A DNA stretch of 43,148 nt from NCBI GenBank assembly GCA_017615055.1, contig JAGAAW010000064.1:1-43148 (forward strand), written 5' to 3'. This document shows, one piece after another, positions 31,516-39,917 of this stretch. The stretch comes from Fibrobacter sp. GTDB lineage: Bacteria > Fibrobacterota > Fibrobacteria > Fibrobacterales > Fibrobacteraceae. The notes beneath the pieces are model-generated. The model saw only the letters and a list, made by a program, of their open reading frames with translations, did no database searches and was not told the DNA's origin. Positions within the stretch are counted from its first letter, which is position 1. The number at the start of each line of letters is the position of its first letter. Made by a program: the position numbers and the translations under genes.

Positions 31516-34500
31516 ATGAGAAATAAAGAAAATATTAAGCCTATTGCAATCGCCGCGTCCCTCGCCTTTTCGGCAACGGCAGCAATGGCCGCCACTACCC
31601 CCTACGACTTGATTCGCCCCACCTGGCCCCTGAACTGGGATGCGAAGGTATTTGAAACGTTCGATACCACCGTAGCAAAGAAAATCGGTGTTCTGGATAT
31701 TCCCGCCACTCCCGAGAGTTTCAAGGCGGGTGCCCTGATGCCCGACACCTTGGACCAGGCTTACTTTGACGCCATTAACACCAAGATTTCTCCGATTCGC
31801 GTGAACCAGGCGGGTTACCTCAAGAGTGATAAGGAGCGCCAGTTCTACTATGTGGGCGCCGAAGCCACCGAATTCGAAGTTGTAGATGCCGACGGAAAGT
31901 CACTGAGCACCAAGGTCACGGGAACTTTTACCGAAACAGGAACAAAAACTGCAAGCGACTGGACAATTGTTGCCGGTACAGACTACACGACATCCTACAA
32001 AGAACGTTACAAGGTCAAAATTATCGGACCTTCTGGCAAAGTCTTTGTCGGCAAAATCCCGCAAAGCGTACCTACCGAAAAGCGCCTGCGTATCAAGGTG
32101 GGTGACGAAGTTTCCAGCACGTTCATTGTAAGCGATGATGTTTACACCATGACCAAGGATGCTGCGCTCAAGTTCTTCGGCATCCAGCGTAGCGGTAATT
32201 CCGAATCTTGGTTCCATGGCCCGAGCCACGTGAAGGACGGCGCTGGCGAAGTGGTGAGCAGTACCGCCTCGGCCACCACGGAACTTGCTTCAAAAGAAGG
32301 TGCACTACAAGGTGGTTGGTATGACTGTGGCGATCACCTGAAGGAATCGCAGACGCAGGCATTCGCCTTTATGGCATTGGCCGTGATGTCGGCCACCAAC
32401 CCCGATAAGGACGTAGACCATTACGCCTACAACCAGAGTGATTTTGTAAAGACCGACGGCGTTCCCGATGTTTTGCGCGAAGCAAAGCACGGTGCAGACT
32501 TTTTCTTAAGAGCTTACGAATTTGCCAAGGGCGTTGTCGATGATATGCCTGTTTCTGTGGGCAATTTCGGCAGTGACCATGGCTGGTGGGGCCGCCCGGA
32601 AGTCCAGGACTACGTAACCGTTACCAAACGCGGCGGACCTGCTGAACGAGACGTTCGACTCGGCGAACTCGGTTCCAACATTTCCGCTGAAATTGCCGCA
32701 GGCCTCGCCATCTTGGGCAAGGACTATGCCAAGTACGACAAGGCCTTTGCAGACAGCTGCTTGAAGGTTGCTGAAAAGATGTACGGCTTTGCCAAGAACC
32801 TGAAACTCAAGAAAAAAAATCTTGGACCGGGAACTTACGATGGTGGCAAATCGTATAAGCACAATACGATTCCCGATGGTTGGAGCACCCCGGCATACAA
32901 CGGAAACAACGAATCCAATGATGACCTTGCCCTTGCGGCTGTCGCACTCCACTATGCCACTTACGAAAAGACCGGCAAGAAGGACTACTTGAACGATGCC
33001 GTTGAGGATACTGAAATTGGCATGGCGCAGGAAGGTTACCCCGGGCTTTTCCATGGCGGCTGGATGGCCTGGACCCGAGGCGGCATGCGCAAGTCCACCA
33101 AGAACACCAGCTGGGCAAACTCCCATACCTACGCCCTATACGGTTTCTACAAGATGCTGTTGAAGGATGCCGAGACAAGTCTTAAGTACGGCATTGATAA
33201 CGAAACACGTCTAGCCTATGCCGAAAATGTCGCCTTGGCCCTTGGAACAAACGTTATCGACATGAGCGCCAATGGATCCCAGAGCATTTCCATTCCGAAT
33301 TTAAGCACCGGTGGAGCCAGCGAGCCCTTTTATTATGGTGACCTCTGGTACACTATGACGACCGACCAAACCTGGATTTATAATCGCTACCAGATGGGCA
33401 ACATCTTCGACGTGTTGGCTTATGCTGATGTGACCAAGGATTTGGATGGCATAGAACTGCCGCAAACAGGCACCCATAACTGGAACTCCGCCGCCTTGAA
33501 ACAACTGGGCATTAACCAGCTGAACTACATGTTCGGTGTGAACCCGTGGGATGTTTCGTTCGTGTACGGCGTGGGCGACAAGAATGACGCTCACCCGCAC
33601 CATAGGGCATCTAACCCCGAAGGCAGAAATATGCCTGGATTTAGTTACAAGTATGCTTGCCCTGTCGGAGGGCTTTTTGGAGGTCTAACACCAGGCGCCG
33701 AAAATTCATGGGCTCCATCTACATTGAGTTGGGAAGATTACCACATCTCCGAGACCTGCCTTGACGCTTCGGCCCTGCTCCTGTCCGCCTTGACAATCGT
33801 GAGCAACGGTGGCAGCGACTACTACGAAAAGAAGTGCGACAACTGCAGTTCTGGCGAAGTAAGCCCCTTCTCTGGAGAAACATACGCGGCAGTATACCAC
33901 TACACCTTCGCCGACATAGACATGTTCAACATTCAGATCAGCAACGAGACGATGGAAGACTTGGACAGTGTCGTCGCATACATCTATTTTGACGCCACTA
34001 TAGAGGATATAGAATCTTGCGGGGCCGTATTCGACGAAGACCTTTGCCAGGTATACGATATTGCGGGCTTCAATAAGCCGTGCGACAATGACAGGGAAAT
34101 AATGGATTTCCTGAGGCACAACGGACCACAGAGGATAGAAGAAACTTACAACGAAGACGAAAAGACCTACACCTGGGTTCAGGCCATCAGCGTTGGCACG
34201 ATACGTTTTGGGAATAGGCTGCGGTTCGACTTGGGAGTATCTTCTGGCATAGCTAGTGCCGGGATGTGTGAAACACTCAGGACCCCCGCCAAGGTCAAGG
34301 TTATTGACGGTTGGAGCTTTACCGCCCACGCCGCAGCCAAGGACGCGCCCGCTTACGAAGGCACCCCCGACTGGGACAAGGACCAGGGCGATATCCAGCA
34401 AGCTCCGCAGGCCCCGTACATTGTTCTTCGCAGCAAGGGCAAGCTCTTGTGGGGCTATGGTCCGGGCAAAACCACCGATGACCGCGTAGGCTTCGTGAAG

Positions 34501-34743
34501 GTTTCCAATGTTGCCAAGGCCCGCATGCAGGTAAGCAATGACAAGCTTTACGTGCTCGCCACCGCCCAGGGCGCCAAGACCGTGAAGATATTCGACATGC
34601 TCGGCAATCAGCTTTTGGCCCAGACCTTTGACGGTACCCGCACCGAGGTAAACCTCGCCAGGCTTCCGCACCGCGGCACCCTGATTGCAAGAGTCGTGCA
34701 GAACGACAAGGTCCTTGCAACCCAGGGCATCAAAGTCAAGTAA
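31516..34743 (+). CDS. Family 9 glycoside hydrolase (endoglucanase) with sorting-type C terminus
   Basis: 1075 aa. Signal peptide about 1-26. An N-terminal Ig-like CelD_N domain begins near 92 (SPIRVNQAGYLKSD). The GH9 (alpha/alpha)6 barrel has the catalytic Asp region GGWYDCGDHLKES (D270, D273), the substrate His motif AHPHHRASNPEG (692-703) and the catalytic Glu in EDYHISETCLDASALL (E746). After about 775 comes a Cys-containing beta domain (CDNCSSGE onward, about 778-980) without a named family, and the last ~75 residues (VKIFDMLGNQLLAQTFDG to GIKVK) resemble a type A sorting domain as used by the type 9 secretion system. It hydrolyses beta-1,4-glucans such as cellulose outside the cell. 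Single-gene transcription unit. Confidence 0.95.
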   Translation: MRNKENIKPIAIAASLAFSATAAMAATTPYDLIRPTWPLNWDAKVFETFDTTVAKKIGVLDIPATPESFKAGALMPDTLDQAYFDAINTKISPIRVNQAGYLKSDKERQFYYVGAEATEFEVVDADGKSLSTKVTGTFTETGTKTASDWTIVAGTDYTTSYKERYKVKIIGPSGKVFVGKIPQSVPTEKRLRIKVGDEVSSTFIVSDDVYTMTKDAALKFFGIQRSGNSESWFHGPSHVKDGAGEVVSSTASATTELASKEGALQGGWYDCGDHLKESQTQAFAFMALAVMSATNPDKDVDHYAYNQSDFVKTDGVPDVLREAKHGADFFLRAYEFAKGVVDDMPVSVGNFGSDHGWWGRPEVQDYVTVTKRGGPAERDVRLGELGSNISAEIAAGLAILGKDYAKYDKAFADSCLKVAEKMYGFAKNLKLKKKNLGPGTYDGGKSYKHNTIPDGWSTPAYNGNNESNDDLALAAVALHYATYEKTGKKDYLNDAVEDTEIGMAQEGYPGLFHGGWMAWTRGGMRKSTKNTSWANSHTYALYGFYKMLLKDAETSLKYGIDNETRLAYAENVALALGTNVIDMSANGSQSISIPNLSTGGASEPFYYGDLWYTMTTDQTWIYNRYQMGNIFDVLAYADVTKDLDGIELPQTGTHNWNSAALKQLGINQLNYMFGVNPWDVSFVYGVGDKNDAHPHHRASNPEGRNMPGFSYKYACPVGGLFGGLTPGAENSWAPSTLSWEDYHISETCLDASALLLSALTIVSNGGSDYYEKKCDNCSSGEVSPFSGETYAAVYHYTFADIDMFNIQISNETMEDLDSVVAYIYFDATIEDIESCGAVFDEDLCQVYDIAGFNKPCDNDREIMDFLRHNGPQRIEETYNEDEKTYTWVQAISVGTIRFGNRLRFDLGVSSGIASAGMCETLRTPAKVKVIDGWSFTAHAAAKDAPAYEGTPDWDKDQGDIQQAPQAPYIVLRSKGKLLWGYGPGKTTDDRVGFVKVSNVAKARMQVSNDKLYVLATAQGAKTVKIFDMLGNQLLAQTFDGTRTEVNLARLPHRGTLIARVVQNDKVLATQGIKVK

Positions 34744-34751
34744 GTTGGATA

Positions 34752-35150
34752 TTAGTCGTCGTCGCGGTGGTTCTTCTCGTATACCTTGTTTATCGCCATC
34801 CCGACCGGTGAGACCTCCAGCTTGTCTATCGCCTTCATGGTCTTTTCCTCGGCGCCGTCCAGGAAGTTCATCACCTTGTTGTAGATGCGGTCACAGCCCG
34901 CCTCCCACGAGGGTCCGATATCTTCCATGTAGTTCGCGACGCGCTCGAGGCCGTTTTCCACGGCCTTCGGGAACAGGTCGTGCGCTATGTCCAGGATGCT
35001 CTCGAAGAGGCCCATGGACTCCTCGATGTCCTCCGCTTCCTTCTCGATTTCTTCGGCCATAGTTTCGAACTTCTCGAACTCCGCGTTGATTTCTTCCATT
35101 CCCTCGGTATTTTCGAGGTCGACCGGTTTTCTGCTTGCTTTCTTAGCCAT
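34752..35150 (-). CDS. Acidic helical protein, coiled-coil-like
   Basis: 132 aa. ATG 35150 has AGGAGG 6 nt upstream. No signal peptide or membrane segment. Residues about 10-50 are strongly acidic with hydrophobic spacing (MEEINAEFEKFETMAEEI, then EIEKEAEDIEES), compatible with a coiled coil, and the rest looks helical. It begins with a basic N terminus (MAKKASRKP), which could bind nucleic acid or a phosphate surface. Family unknown. It ends 8 bp past the GH9 stop, convergent, and is divergent from the WYL regulator across 215 bp. Confidence 0.75.
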   Translation of the reverse strand: MAKKASRKPVDLENTEGMEEINAEFEKFETMAEEIEKEAEDIEESMGLFESILDIAHDLFPKAVENGLERVANYMEDIGPSWEAGCDRIYNKVMNFLDGAEEKTMKAIDKLEVSPVGMAINKVYEKNHRDDD

Positions 35151-35227
35151 AGTGGCCTCCTTCTGATTGTCGTTTTCCCATAATTTAGCCCCGTTTTTCT
35201 CGTGCTCAAATAGGCATTATTTTTCAG

Positions 35228-35259
35228 TTCTATAAAATGGAACTCGTTATTCTATAAAA
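35228..35259. promoter_or_regulatory. Direct repeat TTCTATAAAA x2, 22 bp apart
   Basis: Copies at 35228-35237 and 35250-35259, in the gap between the divergent acidic-protein and WYL-regulator genes. Two-helical-turn spacing suggests a regulator binding site, possibly for the WYL protein itself. The AT-rich context makes chance possible. Confidence 0.4.
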
Positions 35260-35365
35260 ATTGTTGAAATTTAATCAAAAACGCAATTTTTACCGCTATT
35301 TCTGGAACCCGTATTTTTAGGCTTGTTCGCGTTACTTTTTGCCAAGCGAAAACTATCTTTAGGGT

Positions 35366-36289
35366 ATGGATACAGCATCGAAAAAGATCAAGGTGGCGAT
35401 ATCGCACCTGCTCCGCACGCAGATGGAACTCGATATCGAGGATTACGGGCTCAAGGGCATTGGAAACCTGTGCAACAGGATTCTCGCTCGTTATACGGAG
35501 TTCCCGCAACCCGACCCTGCACGTTTTGCAGGCGACGACAACCTTTACAAGAATGTGGCGCCGCTCCAGTTTACGCTGAACAGGCCTTGCGAGAGTTTCG
35601 CGAACTATGCCCGCTCTCTTGCCGGTGCAGCCAACGTCAGGACCGCAGCACTTTGCCGCTACTACTTTGAATGCTACGTGAACTTGCCGCGTGCCCAGCG
35701 CGAATGCTTTATCTTTCGCGAGAGTCTTGACAAACTAATGCGAGCGGTAAAGGCGCGTGTGAACGTGAACCTCACGTACCGCGGGGAACCCAAGCGCGTG
35801 TCGCCATGTTTCCTCGCTTTCTCTCCGTCGCAGGTACGCGCCTATGTCGTCGTGTGCGATGACCGTACTGGTGCTCCTTCCGCATCCAGGTTCCACTCGC
35901 TGCGCCTCTGCCACATTCGGGGCGTTGCGCCGGAAAGGGGCGCCGCTTTCCACTGCGAAAACTTTGAACTCTCGCACCAGGCGGAAACGTTCCGCGAGCA
36001 CTTCGACCCGTTCCTGTGCTATGGGCAGCAGGTGAAGGTGCGCCTCACGGAGCAGGGGGCCGAACGCTACAACAGGCTTACCACTAACCGCCCGAAGGTG
36101 ATTGCGGTGGATGGCGCGTTGCCCGCTGCGGTGGAGTGTGCCGGCGACTATACTTTCGAATGCTCCGAGAAGCTTGCGAAGGTGTATTTCCCGCAGTTCC
36201 TCTTCGACGCCGAAATCCTTGCCCCGCGTGAACTGCGCCTCTGGTTCAAGGACCAGTTCGAGAAGGCGGGGAAGGTGTACGGCGGGTGA
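35366..36289 (+). CDS. WYL-domain protein (putative regulator)
   Basis: 307 aa. A helical N-terminal ~120 residues (KKIKVAISHLLRTQMELDI) precede a WYL-type beta domain (about 127-205: AVKARVNVNLTYRGEPKRVS, then AYVVVCDDRTG and SRFHSLRLCHIRGV), and a further C-terminal alpha/beta part with FHCENFELSHQAETFREHFDPF, the WYL C-terminal extension. WYL proteins bind nucleic acids or nucleotides and usually act as transcription regulators, often next to stress or defence genes. A winged helix is not obvious at the N terminus. The start codon is preceded by TATCTT-TAGGGT, not a Shine-Dalgarno. Confidence 0.82.
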   Translation: MDTASKKIKVAISHLLRTQMELDIEDYGLKGIGNLCNRILARYTEFPQPDPARFAGDDNLYKNVAPLQFTLNRPCESFANYARSLAGAANVRTAALCRYYFECYVNLPRAQRECFIFRESLDKLMRAVKARVNVNLTYRGEPKRVSPCFLAFSPSQVRAYVVVCDDRTGAPSASRFHSLRLCHIRGVAPERGAAFHCENFELSHQAETFREHFDPFLCYGQQVKVRLTEQGAERYNRLTTNRPKVIAVDGALPAAVECAGDYTFECSEKLAKVYFPQFLFDAEILAPRELRLWFKDQFEKAGKVYGG

Positions 36290-36290
36290 G

Positions 36291-36890
36291 CTACTCCGCG
36301 TTCTTGACAAGGCGTACGGAAGCGTATAGCAGCGTTTCGCCGTCATTGATTCCGTCGAAGCCTTCCTCGAAAGAGATGCAGTCGTAGCGATTGCCTTCTT
36401 CGCGAACCCAGAAACATGCGGAGTAACCGAGCTGCACAAAGTCATCACCGCAGTCGCGCATTCCGCCGGGGAACATGGAAAAACCGTACTTGTCGGAACT
36501 CGACTCGATCCATTCTTCCGAGGCGATAACGCTCAAGACGTCCTTGCAGCGGGAATCCTTCTTCGCGAAGCGGACCATCGTTTCCCATTCCTTTTGTGTC
36601 GGGAGGTGCCAGCCTTCGGGAATGGCGGCTTCCAGCCCGTTTTCGCAGTACAGGTAGCCGTACTTGTCGAAGTACTGGTAGTCTTCGTCGTAGGCGACGC
36701 AGTCGTCCGAATCCAGTTCGAACTTCAGGTTTTCCGCGAGCCAAATCTGGTTGCCGATTTTGCAGGTCTTGTACTCGGTGCCGTCGCGCGGGTCGACAAA
36801 CGTGCCCATTTCGGCGGCGGTTCTTTTTGCGGTCTGTGCACCCTCGGCCTGGGGCTGCATGATTTTCCTGGTCATAGTCATTAAAGCCAT
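36291..36890 (-). CDS. FISUMP-domain protein without signal peptide
   Basis: 199 aa. ATG 36890 has AAGGAAGAG 4 nt upstream. FISUMP domain: GTFVDPRDGTEYKTCKIGNQ, then IWLAENLKFELD, a Cys pair, PEGWHLPTQKEWETMVRFA and the closing ASVRLVKNAE. It begins with a basic non-hydrophobic N terminus (MALMTMTRKIMQ), so no Sec or lipoprotein signal is visible, unlike the FISUMP genes at 12845 and 14229. Either it is cytoplasmic, is exported by another route, or is a pseudogenised copy that lost its signal. It is convergent with the WYL gene at 1 bp. Confidence 0.82.
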   Translation of the reverse strand: MALMTMTRKIMQPQAEGAQTAKRTAAEMGTFVDPRDGTEYKTCKIGNQIWLAENLKFELDSDDCVAYDEDYQYFDKYGYLYCENGLEAAIPEGWHLPTQKEWETMVRFAKKDSRCKDVLSVIASEEWIESSSDKYGFSMFPGGMRDCGDDFVQLGYSACFWVREEGNRYDCISFEEGFDGINDGETLLYASVRLVKNAE

Positions 36891-37045
36891 AAGCTCTTCC
36901 TTTTTTTGTAGTTAACTTGTTTTCTGCCTAGTGAAAAAATTAGGTAAAAAAGGGTGCTCTAGGTACGCTTTTTTGGGGCACTTTTTTTCGCCCCCGATTT
37001 TTGCGGCATTTACTCACGTGTAGAAGTTCCAGTTTTTGCCGCCCT

Positions 37046-37079
37046 CAAAAAATAAACCGCAGTGATTAGGCCTGCGGTT
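37046..37079 (-). terminator. Intrinsic terminator after the DUF1232 gene
   Basis: On the minus strand AACCGCAG, nine loop bases, CTGCGGTT, then TATTTTTTG. Perfect 8-bp stem and T-rich tail, about 60 bp past the stop codon of the membrane protein. Confidence 0.7.
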
Positions 37080-37139
37080 CAATGGTGCGAGAGTTTTTGA
37101 AGTTCCACTTTTGGGAACCATGAAAAATGCGCTGTAGCC

Positions 37140-37643
37140 TTACATCACTCCAGCGAGTCTTAGAATGCCGTATATAATCATGATGCCTATGCCGATCAGG
37201 ACGATTATTCCTATGATCTTGGCAATCCTGATAATTTTCAGCGCCCTGAATATCATGTAGATGCCCGTGAGTATCACTACGGCGTCGTCGCCCAGGCCAA
37301 GCACGGGAACGACGTCCGGTATGATATCTACAGGCGAAATCCCGTAGATGGTGCAGAAAATGGAAGTGCCGATGGAGAAGAGAATCCTTCCGATATAGTT
37401 CAGTGCCCAAAAGAAGCCTTCCTTTATCCAGTGCAGGATTCTGAAACTGTAGTTCGCGGCAATAAAGATCAATAGTCCGTCGTCGACGTATGCATAGGGG
37501 CCGGCGTCGTTGAACAGGTCTTCTTTCCAGAAGAAATACGCGGCAGCAATGCCCCAGAGTACTATGGAAATAGCGATTCTTTTAAACGGGAAGGGCCTTT
37601 TCTTTACAGGTTCGTTGTCAAAGTCGGCTGGAAAAAGATTCAT
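37140..37643 (-). CDS. DUF1232 membrane protein
   Basis: 167 aa from ATG 37643; a TTG three codons upstream is less likely. Four hydrophobic segments (about 20-37, 54-72, 84-108 and 128-163). The centre carries YGISPVDIIPDVVPVLGLGDDAVVIL, the DUF1232 signature (YxxxPxDxxPDxxPxxGxxDD). DUF1232 proteins are small membrane proteins of unknown function. Divergent from lemA across 126 bp. Confidence 0.85.
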   Translation of the reverse strand: MNLFPADFDNEPVKKRPFPFKRIAISIVLWGIAAAYFFWKEDLFNDAGPYAYVDDGLLIFIAANYSFRILHWIKEGFFWALNYIGRILFSIGTSIFCTIYGISPVDIIPDVVPVLGLGDDAVVILTGIYMIFRALKIIRIAKIIGIIVLIGIGIMIIYGILRLAGVM

Positions 37644-37732
37644 ATATGTCAATCCATCAGAATGCTGCTAAAAATGTAATTACTTTTATTAACTGTTTTT
37701 GATTCTGTCTATTTTTTGGCCTTTATTTTTTA

Positions 37733-37738
37733 TATATT
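37733..37738 (+). promoter_or_regulatory. -10-like TATATT upstream of lemA
   Basis: TATATT 31 nt before ATG 37770, after a T-rich tract. AAGGAG lies about 7 nt before the start codon. No distinct -35. Confidence 0.4.
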
Positions 37739-37769
37739 CCCACAGTACCCTTAACCCAAGGAGTCGCTT

Positions 37770-38330
37770 ATGACAGCAGGGATTATTGTCGCAATCGTCG
37801 TGGTTGTTCTTGTCGTGTGGTTCATCTCCATGTACAACGGGCTCGTGAAGCTCCGCAACAATCGCGAGAACGCCTTCGCGAATATCGATGTGCAGCTCAA
37901 GCAGCGTTTTGACCTTGTGCCGCAGCTGGTGAATAGCGTGAAGGGTTACGCCACCCACGAGAAGGAGACTTTCGAGAAGGTGACTGCCGCACGTGCCGCC
38001 GCCATGGGCGCCACCACGTTCGACGAGAAGGTGGCCGCCGACAAGGCTCTTTCCGGTGCGCTCGCCGGTCTCCGCGTGTCCCTCGAGGCCTACCCGGAAC
38101 TCAAGGCGAACGAGAACTTCTTGCAGCTGCAGAACGAGCTTGCCGATATCGAGAACAAGCTTTCTGCCTCCCGCCGCTTCTTCAACTCCACAACCCGCGA
38201 GCTCAACAATGCCTGCGAGGTGTTCCCGAGCAATATTGTCGCTGGCATGTTCGGCTTCAGGCGTGCGCCAATGTTCGAGGCTACCGAAAGTCGCGAGACC
38301 CTCAACAAGGCTCCCGAGGTACGTTTTTAG
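37770..38330 (+). CDS. lemA: LemA family protein
   Basis: 186 aa, the usual length. A single N-terminal membrane helix (about 4-20) and a helical-bundle domain with YNGLVKLRNNRENAFANIDV, then LKQRFDLVPQLVNSVKGYA and SASRRFFNSTTRELNNA, all typical of LemA. LemA proteins sit on the cytoplasmic membrane facing outward; their role is unclear but they are commonly linked to HtpX-like peptidases, as here with the next gene 71 bp downstream. Good Shine-Dalgarno (AAGGAG). Confidence 0.95.
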   Translation: MTAGIIVAIVVVVLVVWFISMYNGLVKLRNNRENAFANIDVQLKQRFDLVPQLVNSVKGYATHEKETFEKVTAARAAAMGATTFDEKVAADKALSGALAGLRVSLEAYPELKANENFLQLQNELADIENKLSASRRFFNSTTRELNNACEVFPSNIVAGMFGFRRAPMFEATESRETLNKAPEVRF

Positions 38331-38340
38331 GAATGAAAAA

Positions 38341-38400
38341 TGTGGAGTGTGAAATGTGAGATGAATAATCTAAAATTACACACTTCACATTACACATCTC
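38341..38400. repeat. Imperfect inverted repeat between lemA and htpX
   Basis: The left arm (38341-38363) has GTGTGAAATGTGA, and the right arm (38378-38400) has, on the opposite strand, GTGTAATGTGA, so the arms are partly complementary around an AT-rich centre. Composed of TGTGA-like units. It fills the whole lemA-htpX gap and could form a hairpin in the shared transcript or be an intergenic repeat. Confidence 0.45.
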
Positions 38401-38401
38401 T

Positions 38402-39442
38402 ATGAAATACGTCGGTATCCAGACCCAGATTTGGCGGAATAACCGCAATACGGTTATTCTGCTTTTTATGTTCCCTGTAATCCTTCTCGGGATGGTGCTC
38501 CTGGCTATAATGACCCTTGATTTTATCGGGTGGTTCTGCTGGGATGGCGTTTGCCCGCCGGGTCTGCAGGCAACCACGTTCCACTGGGATATCATCTGGC
38601 ATTACTTCAAGGATGCCATGCCCTTCACGCTTACGATGACGGGGCTCTGGTTCATTATCGCGTACTGCACGAATACGGCCATCATTCGCCATATCACCCA
38701 TGCCAAGCCCGTGGAGCGCAAGGATAATTTGCGCGTCTATAACATTGTTGAAAACCTCTGCATCGCGGGCGGCATCGAGATGCCGCAGATCAATATCGTC
38801 GAGGACTCGAACCTGAACGCCTTTGCGAGCGGTATCGATATTCCGTCGTTTACCATCACGCTCACGACGGGGCTTATCGACAAGCTGAACGATGCGGAAC
38901 TTGCGGCGGTCGTGGGTCACGAACTTACGCACATCAAGAACCGCGATACGCGCCTGATGGTGGTGTGCATCGTGTTCGTCGGAATTTTTGCGGCCATTCA
39001 GTCCATGTCCATAAGGATGCTTGGCGCCTTGTGCCGCGGCTCGCGCCGTTCTTCTGGCCGGAGGAATAAAAAGGGTGGCGGAGTCATCATATTGGAAATC
39101 ATGATCCTCCTGATAGCCTTGATTATCTGGAGTTCCATCGGATATTTCTTCAGTTTCATGACGCGCCTTGCCATATCGCGTAAGCGCGAGTACGTGGCCG
39201 ATGCGGGTGCTGCTGAACTTTGTGGCGACCCGCTTGCGCTGGCCTCTGCGCTCAAGAAGATTTCCGATGCACCTGGTCTTGCCGATGTGCAGCGTGGCGA
39301 TGTCGCACAGCTCTATATCATTCACCCCGATGAGGAATTCGACAACAACATGAAACTCACGGGTTGGGTGGCCAAGGCGAACATTATGTTCTGCACGCAC
39401 CCCGATACGCCGGAGCGTATCAGGCTCCTGGAGCAGTTCTAG
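38402..39442 (+). CDS. htpX: HtpX-like M48 zinc metallopeptidase
   Basis: 346 aa. Two N-terminal membrane segments (about 18-40 and 75-95), the zinc motif HELTH (H173, E174, H177), another membrane pair (about 186-200 and 228-253) and the third ligand Glu in REYVADAGAAEL (E263, D267), then CTHPDTPERIRLLEQ. HtpX degrades misfolded membrane proteins at the inner membrane. The lemA-htpX pair is common in bacteria. The start has no Shine-Dalgarno (TCTCTATG). It overlaps the convergent phosphatase gene by 23 bp. Confidence 0.93.
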   Translation: MKYVGIQTQIWRNNRNTVILLFMFPVILLGMVLLAIMTLDFIGWFCWDGVCPPGLQATTFHWDIIWHYFKDAMPFTLTMTGLWFIIAYCTNTAIIRHITHAKPVERKDNLRVYNIVENLCIAGGIEMPQINIVEDSNLNAFASGIDIPSFTITLTTGLIDKLNDAELAAVVGHELTHIKNRDTRLMVVCIVFVGIFAAIQSMSIRMLGALCRGSRRSSGRRNKKGGGVIILEIMILLIALIIWSSIGYFFSFMTRLAISRKREYVADAGAAELCGDPLALASALKKISDAPGLADVQRGDVAQLYIIHPDEEFDNNMKLTGWVAKANIMFCTHPDTPERIRLLEQF

Positions 39443-39917
39443 TTAGCAGTTGCTCAAGCATCGCGCGGCAACCCGCGTTCACGTCGTTCCACGTGGCGGT
39501 GAAATCGCCGGTATACCACGGGTCCGCTACATCGCGCGAATTCCCGGTCCAGTCCATCAGTAGCGATACCTTCCCGCCGCCCGCACACTCCTTCTCGTAG
39601 ATTTCCGCGGGCAGTATCCAGCGCAGGTTCCGCAGGTTGTTCTTGTCCATCAGCACTATATAGTCGTAGTATTCGTAGTCCCGTAGGGTCATCTGCCTTG
39701 CGGTTTTTCCGCTACAGCTTATGCCGTGCGAGGCCAGCATGCGGCGTGCCGGAGGGTACACCGGGTTCCCAATTTCTTCGGTGCTCGTTGCCGCACTCGC
39801 AATCTCGAAGTCCGCGCATCTAGAATCCGTGCACTTGGAGACCATCTCCTTCATCACGAATTCGGCCATGGGGCTTCGGCAGATGTTGCCGTGGCACACG
39901 AAAAGGATCTTCGGCAT
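39420..39917 (-). CDS. Low-molecular-weight protein tyrosine phosphatase
   Basis: 165 aa. The P-loop CHGNICRS (C8 to R14, C-x5-R) is at the N terminus, and the general-acid Asp is in DPWYTGDF (D132). Such phosphatases often reverse BY-kinase phosphorylation in exopolysaccharide export, though no kinase is nearby. Its ATG overlaps the SGNH gene's stop as TAATG, so the two are translationally coupled. It overlaps htpX by 23 bp at the 3' ends. Confidence 0.93.
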   Translation of the reverse strand: MPKILFVCHGNICRSPMAEFVMKEMVSKCTDSRCADFEIASAATSTEEIGNPVYPPARRMLASHGISCSGKTARQMTLRDYEYYDYIVLMDKNNLRNLRWILPAEIYEKECAGGGKVSLLMDWTGNSRDVADPWYTGDFTATWNDVNAGCRAMLEQLLTRTAPGA

